A stretch of DNA of 64,000 nt from Ahrensia sp. (GTDB taxonomy: Bacteria; Pseudomonadota; Alphaproteobacteria; Rhizobiales; Rhizobiaceae): the NCBI GenBank assembly GCA_028817895.1, contig JAPPOQ010000041.1, forward strand, positions 1-64,000, written 5' to 3'. Below, one piece after another: positions 54,200 through 64,000 of the stretch. How positions within the stretch are numbered: the first letter of the stretch is position 1; each line of letters begins with the position of its first letter. Under the pieces are notes generated by a model, which worked only from the letters and a program-made list of their open reading frames with translations, was not told where the DNA came from and did no database searches. Position numbers and translations under genes: made by a program.

Positions 54200-55417
54200 T
54201 CACATCTCCACTCCCAGCGCTTCGCCCACGGTGAAGACGTCTTTGTCGCCGCGGCCGCACAGATTCATGATGATGATCTGGTCCTTGTCCATGCCCGGCG
54301 CTCGTTTGATGACTTCGGCCAGAGCGTGGCTTGGTTCGAGCGCCGGAATGATGCCTTCCAGCCTGCACAACAGCTGAAACGCTTCCAGCGCTTCATCATC
54401 CATGATCGGCACATAATCGACCCGACCAGTATCACGCAGCCACGAATGCTCCGGCCCGATGCCGGGATAGTCGAGACCGGCTGAAATCGACGCCCCTTCC
54501 TCGATCTGGCCTTCGGCGTCCTGCAACAAATAGGTGCGGTTGCCATGCAAAACGCCCGGGCGACCGGCTGTGAGCGAGGCGCAATGCTCGTCGCCTTCAA
54601 GCCCTTTTCCACCCGCTTCAACGCCGACAATTTGCACGTCCTTATCGTCGAGAAACGGGTGAAACAGCCCGATCGCGTTGGAGCCGCCACCCACGGCGGC
54701 AACGATCATGTCCGGCAGCCTGCCCTCAGCCTCCACGATCTGCTCGCGCGCTTCCTTGCCGATGACGGACTGAAAATCGCGCACCAGTTCAGGATAAGGG
54801 TGCGGCCCTGCCGCCGTTCCGATCAGATAGTAGGTGTCTTCAACATTGGCGACCCAGTCGCGCAACGCTTCATTCATGGCATCTTTCAGCGTACCGGCAC
54901 CCGCCGTGACGGAAACGATCTCGGCCCCCAGCAGCTTCATGCGGAACACGTTGGGCGACTGTCGGCCGACATCTTTTGCGCCCATATAGACAACACAGGG
55001 ATACCCAAACCGCGCAGCCACCGTTGCCGCCGCAACGCCGTGCTGCCCTGCCCCTGTCTCAGCGATGATACGGGTTTTGCCCATCTTCTTAGCCAGCAGA
55101 ATCTGACCCAGGCAATTGTTGATCTTGTGCGATCCGGTGTGGTTCAGCTCATCGCGCTTGAAGTAAATTTTCGCGCCGCCCAGATGCTCGCTGAGGCGCT
55201 CCGCAAAATAGAGCGGGCTCGGGCGTCCGGTGTAATGCTTATTCAAAAAGGCAAGCTCGTCCTGGAAAGCCGGATCCTTCTTGGCGGAGGCATAGGCCCC
55301 GCCCAGTTCCAGAATGTTCGGCATCAGCGTTTCGGCGACGAAACGGCCACCATAGATGCCAAACAAGCCCTGCTCATCCGGGCCCATCCGAAAGGAATTC
55401 AGGTCTTGCACGTTCAT
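54200..55417 (-). CDS. trpB: Tryptophan synthase beta chain
   Basis: A 405-residue PLP enzyme that joins indole and serine. The PLP lysine is in [13 protein letters not shown], and the phosphate-binding loop is [11 protein letters not shown] at 55417 ([12 protein letters not shown]) is chosen; the frame extends upstream into trpF without similarity. It lies 16 bp after trpF. Confidence 0.97.
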   Translation of the reverse strand: MNVQDLNSFRMGPDEQGLFGIYGGRFVAETLMPNILELGGAYASAKKDPAFQDELAFLNKHYTGRPSPLYFAERLSEHLGGAKIYFKRDELNHTGSHKINNCLGQILLAKKMGKTRIIAETGAGQHGVAAATVAARFGYPCVVYMGAKDVGRQSPNVFRMKLLGAEIVSVTAGAGTLKDAMNEALRDWVANVEDTYYLIGTAAGPHPYPELVRDFQSVIGKEAREQIVEAEGRLPDMIVAAVGGGSNAIGLFHPFLDDKDVQIVGVEAGGKGLEGDEHCASLTAGRPGVLHGNRTYLLQDAEGQIEEGASISAGLDYPGIGPEHSWLRDTGRVDYVPIMDDEALEAFQLLCRLEGIIPALEPSHALAEVIKRAPGMDKDQIIIMNLCGRGDKDVFTVGEALGVEM

Positions 55418-55433
55418 GATTGCACTCTGCGCA

Positions 55434-56096
55434 TTATGCCGCTTGAGCCTGCTTGCACAGGTCCAGAAACTCGGCGATTTTTGCGATGTCCTTAACACCG
55501 GGCGCACTCTCAACGCCAGATGAAAGATCAAACCCGACAATCGTATTGCCGGGGCTCGAAACGCGCTCAAGGGCACCCCGAAGATTGTCGCAATCTATGC
55601 CGCCGGACAAAAGGACGGGGCTTTTCGTTTGCAGATTATCGATCAACGACCAATCGAAGGAGACCCCATTGCCGCCTGGCAGGCCGGACCCTTTGGGGGG
55701 CTTCGCATCCAGCAATAGCATGTCCGCCTCGCCATCATAGTGATGGACCTTGGCCATATCGGCGGCGCTTCGTATGGATAGCGCCTTGATGGTTGGAAGG
55801 CCGTAACGCGACTTCAACGCATGGAGCCGTTCTACGGTTTCGGCACCGTGCAATTGAAGCATGTCAGGCGCCATCAGCGACACGATCGCGTCCAGATAGG
55901 CATCATCGGCATCGACAGTGACAGCAACGGCCTTTGCGGATTTACGATGCTGGGCCAAAGACGCCGCCCGATCGACGCTCACATGCCTTGGGCTGCGCTC
56001 AAAGAAGATGAAACCAAGATGGCTCGCATCGCCTCCCACCGCCGCCTCGATGGCTGGCAGGCTCGACAGCCCGCATATTTTGACTGCAAAAATCAC
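55434..56096 (-). CDS. trpF: Phosphoribosylanthranilate isomerase
   Basis: A 220-residue TIM-barrel isomerase of tryptophan synthesis. General-base Cys in KICGLSSL at the N-terminus; general-acid Asp in GFDLSSGVE near the end. First gene of trpF-trpB-trpA-accD-folC. The HigA-like gene ends just upstream. Confidence 0.95.
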   Translation of the reverse strand: MIFAVKICGLSSLPAIEAAVGGDASHLGFIFFERSPRHVSVDRAASLAQHRKSAKAVAVTVDADDAYLDAIVSLMAPDMLQLHGAETVERLHALKSRYGLPTIKALSIRSAADMAKVHHYDGEADMLLLDAKPPKGSGLPGGNGVSFDWSLIDNLQTKSPVLLSGGIDCDNLRGALERVSSPGNTIVGFDLSSGVESAPGVKDIAKIAEFLDLCKQAQAA

Positions 56097-56100
56097 AGTG

Positions 56101-56397
56101 TTATCTCGCGCTCGATATTGGCGCGATGCGTCGAAGACCGCGCGTCACCACATCCCGCTGTCTTTCGGCGAGCGTAGTTTCATAGTCGGCCTGCAACCGT
56201 AACCAGGCGCGCACAGTCGAGCCGATAACGGCTTCCAGACGCAAAGCCATTTCGGGTGAAAGTCCGACTTCGCATCGAATGAGTTGATGCAGTTCGGCCC
56301 GCGACACGCCAAGAGCCGCTGCCGCTTCGGTGACCGACAAGCCGAGCTTGTCAATCTCACTCTTCACAACAATGCCGGGATGTTGCGTCGCAGTCAT
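56101..56397 (-). CDS. HigA-like addiction-module antidote protein (orphan)
   Basis: A 98-residue HTH protein. The start HPGIVVKSEIDKLGLSVTEA with LGVSRAELHQLI, and the conserved end AWLRLQADYET, is the HigA/VapI pattern. There is no HigB toxin gene next to it on either side, so it is an orphan antitoxin or an independent regulator. ATG at 56397 is chosen over one four codons upstream. Confidence 0.85.
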   Translation of the reverse strand: MTATQHPGIVVKSEIDKLGLSVTEAAAALGVSRAELHQLIRCEVGLSPEMALRLEAVIGSTVRAWLRLQADYETTLAERQRDVVTRGLRRIAPISSAR

Positions 56398-56482
56398 GGA
56401 CAAGAACACTCATTGTGAGAATTGAGGGACAGGCGAAGCCGAATCTGGACGAGACTTGCTCTTGGCGCGCCTTGTGGTTCCC

Positions 56483-57247
56483 CTACCCTACCACCGCATG
56501 GAGCTTTTGCCCATGCGTGCGCAGCCATTGGCGGTGGCGGTCCATGTGCGGGCACAGCTTCTTCACATGCGCCCAGAATCGGGGGGAATGATTCATCTCC
56601 TTGAGATGCGCAACCTCATGTGCAGCCAGATAGTCGAGCACTTCGGGCGGCGCCAAAACGATGCGCCAGGAGAAGTTGAGCGCGCCGCTTGAGGAACATG
56701 ATCCCCAGCGCGATGTTGTGTCACGAATGGTGATCGATTTGGGCTCCACACCAAGAACTTTGGCATGCAACGTCACGGCGCGGGTCAGATCTTGCCGCGC
56801 CTGGCGCTTCAGAAAGTCGACGACACGGCGCTTCAGGAATTGTGGATCACCGTGTACGCGTATCACTGGACCCGCCTCCTCCATGCCCACGGAAACAACG
56901 CCGCGCCGCTCGCCGGAATGGCGGATCGTGTGAGGAACGCCGCGTAACTGAATTGTCGCCCCGTCGCATATCTCCTGGGCTTGCGGCAATCTTGCCAGTC
57001 GGGCGGCCGCCCAATTTTTGTGACGCTGCAGAAAGGCATCGACCTCATGATCTGCAATGCCCGGTGGGACGGTGAGCCTGAGGCTTTCCTGCTTTATGGT
57101 CGCAGGCACGAGCCGCAGAGTCATGCGTGAGGTGCGGGCATTTTCAACGATGCGCACATCGACCATGCGGCCATCAAGATCGAGCAACGTCCAGCGTTCC
57201 CTTTGGCCTTTCGGCGATCGTTTTTTGAGCAGCGAGAGCATGGTCAT
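56483..57247 (-). CDS. YgjP/DUF45-type zinc metallopeptidase
   Basis: A 254-residue protein of the M48-like YgjP family. The zinc motif is HEVAH (H210, E211, H214), followed by LKEMNHSPRFW. The WGSCSSSG box typical of DUF45 is at ~181-188. Substrate unknown. It lies downstream of a terminator that closes the DUF2852 gene. Confidence 0.88.
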   Translation of the reverse strand: MTMLSLLKKRSPKGQRERWTLLDLDGRMVDVRIVENARTSRMTLRLVPATIKQESLRLTVPPGIADHEVDAFLQRHKNWAAARLARLPQAQEICDGATIQLRGVPHTIRHSGERRGVVSVGMEEAGPVIRVHGDPQFLKRRVVDFLKRQARQDLTRAVTLHAKVLGVEPKSITIRDTTSRWGSCSSSGALNFSWRIVLAPPEVLDYLAAHEVAHLKEMNHSPRFWAHVKKLCPHMDRHRQWLRTHGQKLHAVVG

Positions 57248-57271
57248 CGTTTAGCTGATTCCCGGCGATCC

Positions 57272-57304
57272 AAAAACAAAAGGCCCGCCACCGGGGCAGG
57301 CCTT
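57272..57304 (-). terminator. Intrinsic terminator after the DUF2852 gene
   Basis: On the reverse strand AAGGCCTGCC and GGCGGGCCTT form a GC-rich stem (one mismatch) with a short loop. It is followed by TTGTTTTTG. It lies 27 bp after the DUF2852 stop. Confidence 0.7.
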
Positions 57305-57330
57305 CGTTTCAGATCAATGCGAAGAATAGA

Positions 57331-57792
57331 TCACATGCCGGGAACAGCTTCCCCGCCGGATTTCTTCACTCGCTTTGGCTTTTTGGGTGCCTCATCATTG
57401 TCCACCGACTTGGCGCGATGCGCCATGAAGGCGTTGAACTCTTCCTCATCCTTGGCGCGGCGCAATTCGCGGGCGTAGTCGTCAAACTCCGCGCGCATCG
57501 TGTCGAGTTTAATGCGCTCTTCGTGAAGACGCTTCAGCTCGGCTTCGCGCCACTCGTCAAAGGCGACATTGCCGGTCCGGTCAAAGCCGCGCTTGAACTC
57601 GGCGCCCTTGGAAAATATCTGTGAAGCGCGGTCGGTCGTCTCATTGATCGTTGACTTGAATGTATCAAGCCGGTCGCCAAACATGATATAGGCAATCATG
57701 GCCAGACCGAGCGGCCAGAAGATCATGAAACCGATAATCATCATCGCGATTGTGACCGGCGTCCATGCTGGTCGGATCAGTGCATTCGTCAT
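57331..57792 (-). CDS. DUF2852 membrane protein
   Basis: A 153-residue protein with one or two transmembrane helices near residues 12-38 (AMMIIGFMIFWPLGLAMIAY). A charged coiled-coil-like C-terminus follows (LKRLHEERIKLDTMRAEFDD). The WREAELKRL segment marks the DUF2852 family, found mainly in Hyphomicrobiales and of unknown role. It is followed by its own terminator. Confidence 0.82.
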   Translation of the reverse strand: MTNALIRPAWTPVTIAMMIIGFMIFWPLGLAMIAYIMFGDRLDTFKSTINETTDRASQIFSKGAEFKRGFDRTGNVAFDEWREAELKRLHEERIKLDTMRAEFDDYARELRRAKDEEEFNAFMAHRAKSVDNDEAPKKPKRVKKSGGEAVPGM

Positions 57793-57950
57793 GCTCGAAA
57801 CCCCTCTCAGGTATGATCAAACGGCACCATTGCCGCCTGTTTTCGACATAGGGTTTAGCGGGGTGGTTTCAAGAAAATCCGGCTAAGTTTACGAAACTTA
57901 ACACAGATTTCGTGCAATTGACGTGCAGATTTCGAAGCGCAAAACTACGC

Positions 57951-58241
57951 CTATTCGTAGCCCTCAACGATGATCAGTTCAGACTCCGCAGCCGCCTGAC
58001 GGATCTTCACCGCCTCTTGGTATTCGTCCGAATTGTAGCAATCCAGCGCGTGTTGGACCGAGGGAAATTCGATCACCACATTGCGGGCGCGATTGGTGCC
58101 TTCCATGGGTGTCATCTCGCCACCGCGCACCAGAAATTTCGCTTCATGGCGCTCGAATGCGGGCTTTGCGGTCGCAACATAGTCAGGATAGCGGTCCGGG
58201 TCATTCACATCGACACGCGCAATCCAGTAACCCTTTGGCAT
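57951..58241 (-). CDS. DUF1330 family protein
   Basis: A 96-residue ferredoxin-like-fold protein of the DUF1330 family. It starts MPKGYWIARVDVNDPDRYPD and has FLVRGGEMTPMEG and VVIEFPSVQHALDCY. Function unknown. It lies 5 bp after pyrF, and probably is the last gene of that operon. Confidence 0.9.
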   Translation of the reverse strand: MPKGYWIARVDVNDPDRYPDYVATAKPAFERHEAKFLVRGGEMTPMEGTNRARNVVIEFPSVQHALDCYNSDEYQEAVKIRQAAAESELIIVEGYE

Positions 58242-58246
58242 TTGTC

Positions 58247-58951
58247 CTATCCTCCCAGTGCTTTCATATCCGCGACGATCGCTTCCGCCGCCGCTCTTCG
58301 GTCAGAGGCTGCCATGATCGGGCGACCAACGACAAGATGCGATGCTCCGGCTTCCAACGCTTCGGCCGGTGTCATGACACGTTTCTGGTCTCCCGCATCG
58401 GCACCGGCCGGACGAATACCGGGTGTCACAACAGCCATCTCACTGCCAACAATCTCGCGAATCGCCCGCGCTTCCCGTGCGGATGCCACAAGCCCTCCCA
58501 TACCCGCGTCACGGGCCTGTTTGGCGCGCAGGGTCACCAGATCGGCGGCTGTGCCAGCATAGCCGGCTTCCGCAAGGTCTGCGTCATCCATAGAGGTCAA
58601 TACGGTTACGCCCAGCAACGTCAGTTCACTTCCCCGCGCTGCTTCCACCGCTGCGCGCATGACTTTGGGATAGGCGTGGAGCGTCAACTTTGTGACACCC
58701 ATTTTCATGACGCTTTCCACGCCCTTAGCCACCGTATTGTCGATGTCGAGAAGTTTCAGGTCGAGGAAAACCGACTTTCCGGCCTCCGCCAAATCGCGCG
58801 CAAGATGCAATCCGCTCTCACGCTCCGGCGCGAAGGCGAGTTGGTGCCCGATCTTATAAAATGAAACGCTGTCGCCAAGCTCATCAATTGCCGATCTTGC
58901 TTCAACGACCGAGGGCACGTCCAGGGCCACGATCAGGCGAGGGTCGGCCAT
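58247..58951 (-). CDS. pyrF: Orotidine 5'-phosphate decarboxylase
   Basis: A 234-residue OMP decarboxylase that makes UMP. The catalytic Asp-Lys-Asp set is in [13 protein letters not shown]; the phosphate loop VTPGIRP lies near the end. ATG at 58951 ([11 protein letters not shown]) chosen. It is between a flavin reductase gene and the DUF1330 gene. Confidence 0.95.
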   Translation of the reverse strand: MADPRLIVALDVPSVVEARSAIDELGDSVSFYKIGHQLAFAPERESGLHLARDLAEAGKSVFLDLKLLDIDNTVAKGVESVMKMGVTKLTLHAYPKVMRAAVEAARGSELTLLGVTVLTSMDDADLAEAGYAGTAADLVTLRAKQARDAGMGGLVASAREARAIREIVGSEMAVVTPGIRPAGADAGDQKRVMTPAEALEAGASHLVVGRPIMAASDRRAAAEAIVADMKALGG

Positions 58952-58965
58952 GACGGCCTCCGATA

Positions 58966-59529
58966 TCAGGCGTAGCGATTGGCAGCCTCTATCAGCCTGT
59001 CGCAATAGGTTTGCAACATGTTCTTTGAACGCTCCACCGCCAGATTGCCGTTTTCATCAAAAGCGTTGGCCGCATTGCCGACACCAATCTGCGGAGAGAT
59101 CACCTCCTGCGCACCGATGCTGATGAGCGTGTCTCGCATATGATTGAGCGCGCGGATTCCACCCAATGCACCCGGCGAACAGGACGCCAAGGCAAAAGCG
59201 CGGTTCTGATATGGCTTCACATCGCCCATATCACGCGAGAGCCAGTCGAGCGTGTTCTTCATCAACGGTGTGATGGAGGCATTGTATTCGGGATTAACCA
59301 GCACGACCCCCTGATGCAGCGCGATTAACGCCGCCAGGTCCCTAGCTTCTCTCGGCGCGCCGGATGCCTGCTCCAGATCACCATTGTAGATCGGCATGGG
59401 ATAATCGCTCAGATCAACCAGCGTGATGTCGGCATCCGTGGCCTCAAGCGCCTGCTTGATCGCGACAGCGAGCCTGACATTGTGTGAGCCGGTGCGCGTT
59501 GAGCCCGGAATGATGATGATTTTGGTCAT
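58966..59529 (-). CDS. NADPH-dependent FMN reductase-family protein
   Basis: A 187-residue flavodoxin-fold reductase. The FMN phosphate loop is [14 protein letters not shown], and [18 protein letters not shown] is the family signature. Relatives reduce chromate, quinones or azo dyes. It lies 14 bp before pyrF. Confidence 0.9.
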   Translation of the reverse strand: MTKIIIIPGSTRTGSHNVRLAVAIKQALEATDADITLVDLSDYPMPIYNGDLEQASGAPREARDLAALIALHQGVVLVNPEYNASITPLMKNTLDWLSRDMGDVKPYQNRAFALASCSPGALGGIRALNHMRDTLISIGAQEVISPQIGVGNAANAFDENGNLAVERSKNMLQTYCDRLIEAANRYA

Positions 59530-59627
59530 AAGGCGATCCGCTTTTCTCGCATGAAGCTTGTAGCACGACAGGTGCCTAAGCCTTGAAAGATTAGCGCAAT
59601 CTCAAGCGTGATCAATGGGTTACACCG

Positions 59628-60758
59628 TCAATCGGCCAGAGAATCGAAGAAACCCTTCATGCGCGAGAAGAAGCCGGTTGATTCCGGGCTGTTGTGCTCG
59701 CCCGACTGCTCCTCAAACTCGCTGAGCAATTCGCGCTGCCGCTTGGTGAGGTTTGTCGGCACTTCAACGGCAACCTGGATATACATGTCACCCATCTGCA
59801 CCGAGCGCAGCACCGGCATGCCTTTGCCGCGCAAGCGGAACTGCTTGCCGTTTTGTGTGCCTTCGGGAACCTTCACCTTGGTCTTGACCCCCTCGACCGT
59901 GGCAACTTCAAACTGACCACCCAACGCGGCGGTGGTCATGGAGATCGGCACGCGGCAGTAAATATCGGAGCCATCCCGCTGGAAAAACTCATGCGGCTTG
60001 ATCGACAGGAAGATGTAGAGATCGCCGGTCGGGCCGCCCCGTGTTCCTGCCTCGCCTTCCCCGGCCAGACGGATGCGCGTACCATCCTCGATGCCGGCCG
60101 GAACATTGACCGACAGCGTGCGTCGTTCGGTCGTCTTGCCGGTGCCGGAGCACGTGCCGCACGGATCGGTGATGACTTCGCCACGGCCCTGACAGGTCGG
60201 GCAAGTACGTTGGATGGAGAAAAAGCCCTGGCTGGCCCGCACCTGGCCCTGACCGCCACAGGTGCCACAGGTTGAAGGTGACGTTCCCGGTTTGGCACCG
60301 CTGCCGTCGCAGGTTTTGCAACTCACGGCTGTTGGAATTTCGATTTCTGCCGTCTTGCCCGTAAAGGCTTCTTCCAGCGAGATCTCCATATTGTAGCGCA
60401 GATCGGCACCGCGGCTGCGGCCACCGGACTGACGCCGGGCGCCACCCATCATCTCGCCGAAAATATCTTCGAAAATGTCGCTCATGCCGCCCGCGCCCAT
60501 GCCGCCGAACGGGCCTGCACCACCGCCGCCATTTTCAAAGGCGGCATGGCCGAAACGATCATAAGCGGCGCGCTTTTGTGGGTCTTTCAGCGCTTCGTAG
60601 GCCTCGCCGATCTCCTTGAAACGGGCCTCGGCTTCCGGGTCGTCAGGATTGCGGTCCGGATGATATCGCATCGCATTCTTGCGAAATGCGCTCTTCAGCG
60701 CAGCAGCATCGGCGTCCCGTGATACGCCGAGCACCTCGTAATAGTCTGCCTTAGACAT
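59628..60758 (-). CDS. dnaJ: Chaperone DnaJ
   Basis: A 376-residue type I J protein. The J domain has YHPDRNP, then a Gly/Phe-rich linker ([16 protein letters not shown]), and four zinc-finger repeats ([32 protein letters not shown]). It stimulates DnaK ATPase and hands over unfolded clients. A terminator-like hairpin separates it from dnaK, so its level is probably lower. Confidence 0.97.
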   Translation of the reverse strand: MSKADYYEVLGVSRDADAAALKSAFRKNAMRYHPDRNPDDPEAEARFKEIGEAYEALKDPQKRAAYDRFGHAAFENGGGGAGPFGGMGAGGMSDIFEDIFGEMMGGARRQSGGRSRGADLRYNMEISLEEAFTGKTAEIEIPTAVSCKTCDGSGAKPGTSPSTCGTCGGQGQVRASQGFFSIQRTCPTCQGRGEVITDPCGTCSGTGKTTERRTLSVNVPAGIEDGTRIRLAGEGEAGTRGGPTGDLYIFLSIKPHEFFQRDGSDIYCRVPISMTTAALGGQFEVATVEGVKTKVKVPEGTQNGKQFRLRGKGMPVLRSVQMGDMYIQVAVEVPTNLTKRQRELLSEFEEQSGEHNSPESTGFFSRMKGFFDSLAD

Positions 60759-60849
60759 CGGCCATAATCACTCTCACACAGGACATCAACCCATGAATGG
60801 CGCGGCGCCCTTGCGACCGGACACATCAGCGCCCATGAAACCTTCCCTC

Positions 60850-60881
60850 AAACACAAATCCGCCCGGCAGAACCGGGCGGA
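60850..60881 (-). terminator. Terminator/attenuator between dnaK and dnaJ
   Basis: TCCGCCCGG and CCGGGCGGA form a perfect 9-bp stem (60859-60867 with 60873-60881) and are followed on the reverse strand by TTTGTGTTT. It lies 22 bp after the dnaK stop and about 100 bp before dnaJ. Partial readthrough would give less DnaJ than DnaK. Confidence 0.7.
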
Positions 60882-60903
60882 GATTGGGTCATGAACACGT
60901 CGA

Positions 60904-62826
60904 TCAGGCCGACTTCTTCTCGTCTTCGTCGTTGATCTCTTCAAAATCAGCGTCGACGACATTGTCGTCGGCAGCGGCGTGCATCTCGGCATCCGCTGCA
61001 GCGGCCGCTTCTTCTTCGGACTGTTGGGCCTCATAGATCGCCTGACCCATCTTCATGGATGCTTCAGCGAGCGCCTGCGCCTTGGCGTTGATCTCATCGG
61101 CATCGTCGCCTTCGATGGCCGTTTTCAGCTCGCCAACCGCGTTTTCAATGGCTTCCTTGTCTTCGGCAGAAACCTTGTCACCATGCTCTTCCAGCGATTT
61201 TTCGGTGGAATGAATGAGCGACTCGGCCTGGTTTTTCGCCTCGACAGATTCACGACGCTTCTTGTCTGCGTCAGCATTGGCCTCGGCATCCTTGACCATC
61301 TGTTCGATATCCTCGTCCGAAAGACCGCCGGAGGCCTGGATGCGGATTTCGTGGCTTTTGCCGGTGCCCTTGTCCTTGGCGGACACGTTGACGATGCCGT
61401 TTGCGTCGATATCGAAGGTCACCTCGATCTGCGGCACGCCGCGCGGAGCAGGAGGAATGCCGACAAGGTCAAACTGACCGAGCAGCTTGTTGTCCGACGC
61501 CATTTCGCGCTCGCCCTGGGACACGCGGATCGTCACGGCGTTCTGATTGTCTTCGGCAGTCGAGAAGGTCTGCGACTTCTTCGTCGGGATCGTGGTGTTG
61601 CGGTCGATCAGACGCGTAAACACACCACCCAAGGTTTCGATGCCAAGCGACAGCGGCGTCACATCAAGCAACAAAACGTCGGTCACGTCGCCCTGAAGAA
61701 CACCGGCCTGAATGGCGGCACCCATGGCGACAACCTCATCCGGGTTCACACCCTTGTGCGGCTCCTTGCCGAAGAATTTCTTCACGGTTTCCTGCACAGC
61801 AGGCATGCGGGTCATGCCGCCAACGAGAATGACTTCATCGACTTCACCGGCCTTCATGCCAGCATCTTTCAGCGCCTCAGCCATCGGCTTTTCGGTGCGC
61901 TTGATGAGATCACCAACCAGCGATTCGAACTTCGAACGGGTCAGCTTCATGGTCAGGTGTTTGGGGCCGGATGCATCAGCCGTGATAAACGGCAGGTTGA
62001 CTTCGGTCTGAGCCGAAGAGGAGAGTTCGATCTTGGCCTTTTCTGCGGCCTCTTTCAGGCGCTGCAAGGCAAGCTTGTCGGCTTTCAGATCAACGCCCTG
62101 GTCCTTCTTGAACTCGGCGGCCAGATACTCAACCAGCGCCATGTCGAAGTCTTCACCACCGAGGAACGTGTCGCCATTGGTGGATTTCACTTCAAACACA
62201 CCATCGCCAATTTCGAGGATCGAAACGTCAAATGTGCCACCGCCAAGGTCGTAGACGGCGATGGTTTTGCCGTCATTCTTCTCCATGCCGTAAGAAAGGG
62301 CAGCGGCGGTCGGCTCGTTGATGATGCGCAGCACTTCCAGACCGGCAATCTTGCCCGCATCTTTCGTGGCCTGACGCTGGGCGTCGTTAAAATAGGCAGG
62401 AACGGTGATCACGGCCTGCTCGACCTTCTCGCCGAGATAGGCTTCGGCGGTTTCCTTCATTTTCTGAAGGATCATCGCGGAAACCTGCGATGGGGAATAG
62501 GTGTCGTCGTTCACCTTTACCCAGGCATCGCCATTGTCGCCTTTGACAATGTTGTACGGGACCAGCTTCTGGTCCTTCTTGACCGCGGCATCGTCGAACC
62601 GGCGGCCGATCAGTCTTTTCACTGCAAAGATTGTGTTTTCGGGGTTCGTAACGGCCTGACGCTTTGCGGGCTGACCGACCAGGCGCTCTGAGTCGTCCGT
62701 GAAGGCGACCATGGAGGGTGTCGTGCGCGCACCTTCCGCATTCTCAATAACCTTGGGCTGCTTGCCATCCATCACGGCGACGCAGGAGTTGGTGGTTCCC
62801 AGGTCGATACCAATTACTTTTGCCAT
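60904..62826 (-). CDS. dnaK: Chaperone DnaK (Hsp70)
   Basis: A 640-residue Hsp70. The N-terminal ATPase starts [18 protein letters not shown] and has [14 protein letters not shown]; the linker [12 protein letters not shown] precedes the substrate-binding domain; the lid ends in an acidic tail. ATG at 62826 is fixed by the family start. Confidence 0.98.
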   Translation of the reverse strand: MAKVIGIDLGTTNSCVAVMDGKQPKVIENAEGARTTPSMVAFTDDSERLVGQPAKRQAVTNPENTIFAVKRLIGRRFDDAAVKKDQKLVPYNIVKGDNGDAWVKVNDDTYSPSQVSAMILQKMKETAEAYLGEKVEQAVITVPAYFNDAQRQATKDAGKIAGLEVLRIINEPTAAALSYGMEKNDGKTIAVYDLGGGTFDVSILEIGDGVFEVKSTNGDTFLGGEDFDMALVEYLAAEFKKDQGVDLKADKLALQRLKEAAEKAKIELSSSAQTEVNLPFITADASGPKHLTMKLTRSKFESLVGDLIKRTEKPMAEALKDAGMKAGEVDEVILVGGMTRMPAVQETVKKFFGKEPHKGVNPDEVVAMGAAIQAGVLQGDVTDVLLLDVTPLSLGIETLGGVFTRLIDRNTTIPTKKSQTFSTAEDNQNAVTIRVSQGEREMASDNKLLGQFDLVGIPPAPRGVPQIEVTFDIDANGIVNVSAKDKGTGKSHEIRIQASGGLSDEDIEQMVKDAEANADADKKRRESVEAKNQAESLIHSTEKSLEEHGDKVSAEDKEAIENAVGELKTAIEGDDADEINAKAQALAEASMKMGQAIYEAQQSEEEAAAAADAEMHAAADDNVVDADFEEINDEDEKKSA

Positions 62827-63008
62827 GCTCTTTTCTCCATTTAGCGCCCTGTCGGAACCCTGTTGGCGTCTCCAGTTTGGAACCGGGGAAAAACGCTGCC
62901 CGATGGCAAGGCATTCATTGACAGGACCTGGCGGATTTCTTGTTCTTTTGCCGCCGAATGCACCAACCCCTCCCGAAAAGGAGTTTTGTACGCCACGGCT
63001 TTCTGGCG

Positions 63009-63038
63009 ATATATAAGAGGCTTCAAAACCGCTGCAAG
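63009..63038 (-). promoter_or_regulatory. Heat-shock-like promoter of dnaK
   Basis: On the reverse strand CTTGCA (63033-63038) is followed 15 bp later by CTTATATAT (63009-63017). This resembles the alphaproteobacterial RpoH pattern (CTTGaa ... CTTATnT) and could also serve the housekeeping sigma factor. The start would lie about 175 bp upstream of dnaK. Confidence 0.5.
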
Positions 63039-63122
63039 GATTCGAAATGCAGAAATTCGCGCGTTTTTGGGGCGATTTTTCCCGCAAATCCTGCACTTTC
63101 CGGCAGCACTGATGTGCCAGCG

Positions 63123-63734
63123 ATGATTGAACTGCCGCAGGGCGTGCACCACTGGCCCGGCTATCTTGACCACCAGCAGCAGAAAGTCCTGCTCAGCCTC
63201 ATTCGAGAAGCTGTCAAACAGGCGCCACTGTTTACGCCACGCATGCCACGAACGGGCAAGCCCATGTCGGTGCGCATGACCAATCTGGGCAGTCATGGTT
63301 GGGTGACGGATAGGGAAAGCGGCTATCGCTACCAGACCACCCATCCGCAGACCGGCACAAGCTGGCCGCCCATGCCGGAGATGCTGCTCAATATCTGGAA
63401 CGAACTCTCCAACTGTTCGCGACCGCCGCAGGCCTGCCTCGTCAATTTCTACGAGGCCGAAGCAAAAATGGGGATGCATCAGGACCGAGATGAGGAGGAC
63501 TTCGATGCGCCAGTTCTTTCGCTTTCCTTGGGCGATGACTGCCTGTTTCGCGTTGGCGGTACGCAGCGCGGTGGCAAAACGGTTGGTTTTCGGCTGTGCA
63601 GCGGCGATGCGATGATGCTGACCGGACCGGCGCGACTCGCCTTTCATGGCGTCGGCAGAATCTATCCGGATACGTCGGATCTGCTGAAACAGGGTGGACG
63701 CATCAACCTCACCTTGCGCCGGGTCACCGCGTGA
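63123..63734 (+). CDS. alkB: AlkB-type 2-oxoglutarate/Fe(II) dioxygenase
   Basis: A 203-residue dioxygenase that repairs 1-methyladenine and 3-methylcytosine in DNA or RNA. Iron ligands are the His and Asp in [12 protein letters not shown] and the His in [11 protein letters not shown]. The 2-oxoglutarate-binding Arg is in [11 protein letters not shown] at 63123 ([11 protein letters not shown]) is chosen although the frame is open upstream. It is divergent from dnaK and its end overlaps the dehalogenase gene by 11 bp. Confidence 0.93.
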   Translation: MIELPQGVHHWPGYLDHQQQKVLLSLIREAVKQAPLFTPRMPRTGKPMSVRMTNLGSHGWVTDRESGYRYQTTHPQTGTSWPPMPEMLLNIWNELSNCSRPPQACLVNFYEAEAKMGMHQDRDEEDFDAPVLSLSLGDDCLFRVGGTQRGGKTVGFRLCSGDAMMLTGPARLAFHGVGRIYPDTSDLLKQGGRINLTLRRVTA

Positions 63735-64000
63735 CGGCCAGGCCTCCGATCGTTTCAACCAGCCGGTCCCAATCTGAATTCGGTTCCAGATCTTTCGACT
63801 GACCGGGACCATATTCCGTGGGTCTGGCAATAAAGGCTGTGCGCAACCCGGCATCGCGCGCCGCGACCAAATCATCATTGTGCGCGGCGACCATCATGAC
63901 ATCGGCAGGGTTGAGCCTCAGAGCGGCACAGTTCGACAGGTAGACCTCGCGTTCTGGCTTGTAATTCTTTGCGATCTCAGCACCCAAAATACAGTCCCAC
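63724..64000 (-). CDS. Haloacid dehalogenase type II, C-terminal part (runs off window end)
   Basis: The last ~92 residues of an HAD-type protein: WDCILGAEIAKNYKPEREVY holds the conserved Lys, and VMMVAAHNDDLVAARDAGLR holds the acidic pair that binds Mg2+. Together these mark the L-2-haloacid dehalogenase group. The nucleophile domain lies outside the window. Convergent with alkB (11-bp overlap). Confidence 0.88.
   Translation of the reverse strand, partial: WDCILGAEIAKNYKPEREVYLSNCAALRLNPADVMMVAAHNDDLVAARDAGLRTAFIARPTEYGPGQSKDLEPNSDWDRLVETIGGLAVTR

Noticed and set aside
60979-62691. A 570-codon open frame on the forward strand opposite dnaK
   Set aside because: It mirrors the codon structure of dnaK exactly, has no family resemblance and begins inside the gene. 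Long antisense frames are common in GC-rich coding DNA.
62841-63878. A 345-codon reverse-strand frame opposite alkB
   Set aside because: Covers the dnaK promoter region and alkB in antisense; no domain, Arg/His-rich composition typical of shadow frames.
1-64000. tRNA, rRNA and CRISPR arrays
   Set aside because: No GTTCGAATC-type T-loops in a tRNA context outside coding genes and no regularly spaced direct repeats were seen. A tRNAscan-SE run would settle the first point.

Overview
The window looks like part of a chromosome from an alphaproteobacterium of the order Hyphomicrobiales (Rhizobiales). The evidence is gene order and family content: rimP-nusA-ylxR-infB-rbfA-truB, trpF-trpB-trpA-accD-folC and dnaK-dnaJ, together with BA14K, DUF2852 and DUF1330 proteins and a malic enzyme fused to a phosphotransacetylase-like domain. 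Genus cannot be fixed from sequence alone. No rRNA, tRNA, CRISPR array, prophage or plasmid functions were seen.

Layout. 1-8.4 kb: a cut-off M16 peptidase, the Fe-S scaffold Mrp, the antiporter NhaA, a small secreted peptide with its own terminator, an OxyR-like regulator lacking the peroxidatic cysteine, a divergent small membrane peptide, a DUF533 protein, and a class III adenylate cyclase coupled by a TGATG overlap to truB. 7.4-14.5 kb: the translation/transcription operon rimP-nusA-ylxR-infB-rbfA-truB, with a promoter and a terminator-like hairpin in its leader. 14.5-15 kb: a BrnT/BrnA toxin-antitoxin pair. 15-27.9 kb: housekeeping genes (MATE pump, ppa, CBS protein, trmB, metK, XRE regulator, lnt, BA14K protein, lepA, hydrolase, glycosyltransferase, infC with an ATT start). 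27.9-31.4 kb: acyl-CoA dehydrogenase and malic enzyme.

31.5-47.5 kb is the accessory heart of the window. It carries a urate oxidase of the PuuD type, an NMT1-like ABC importer, and the reductive pyrimidine degradation set (preT, preA, an M20 amidohydrolase, hydA). The set would reduce uracil or thymine, open the ring and hydrolyse the ureido acid. The backbone is interrupted by unrelated small modules: GC-rich inverted repeats; a 491-bp unit in which a DUF559 nuclease gene is framed by ~57-60 bp inverted repeats; a NYN-domain gene behind a predicted 65-nt structured RNA; MazE/MazF; an AbiEii-type nucleotidyltransferase with an overlapping 100-codon partner; and an AT-richer membrane protein gene facing the other way.

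47.6-64 kb returns to core metabolism: gnd, an EamA transporter, a Crp/Fnr regulator, folC-accD-trpA-(30-codon peptide)-trpB-trpF, an orphan HigA-like regulator, a YgjP-type metallopeptidase, pyrF, a flavin reductase, dnaJ and dnaK (with a heat-shock-like promoter), alkB, and a cut-off haloacid dehalogenase.

The best candidates for something undescribed are the DUF559 inverted-repeat element with its gene-less relative at 32.8 kb, the structured RNA in front of the NYN gene, and the nucleotidyltransferase pair inside the pyrimidine cluster.
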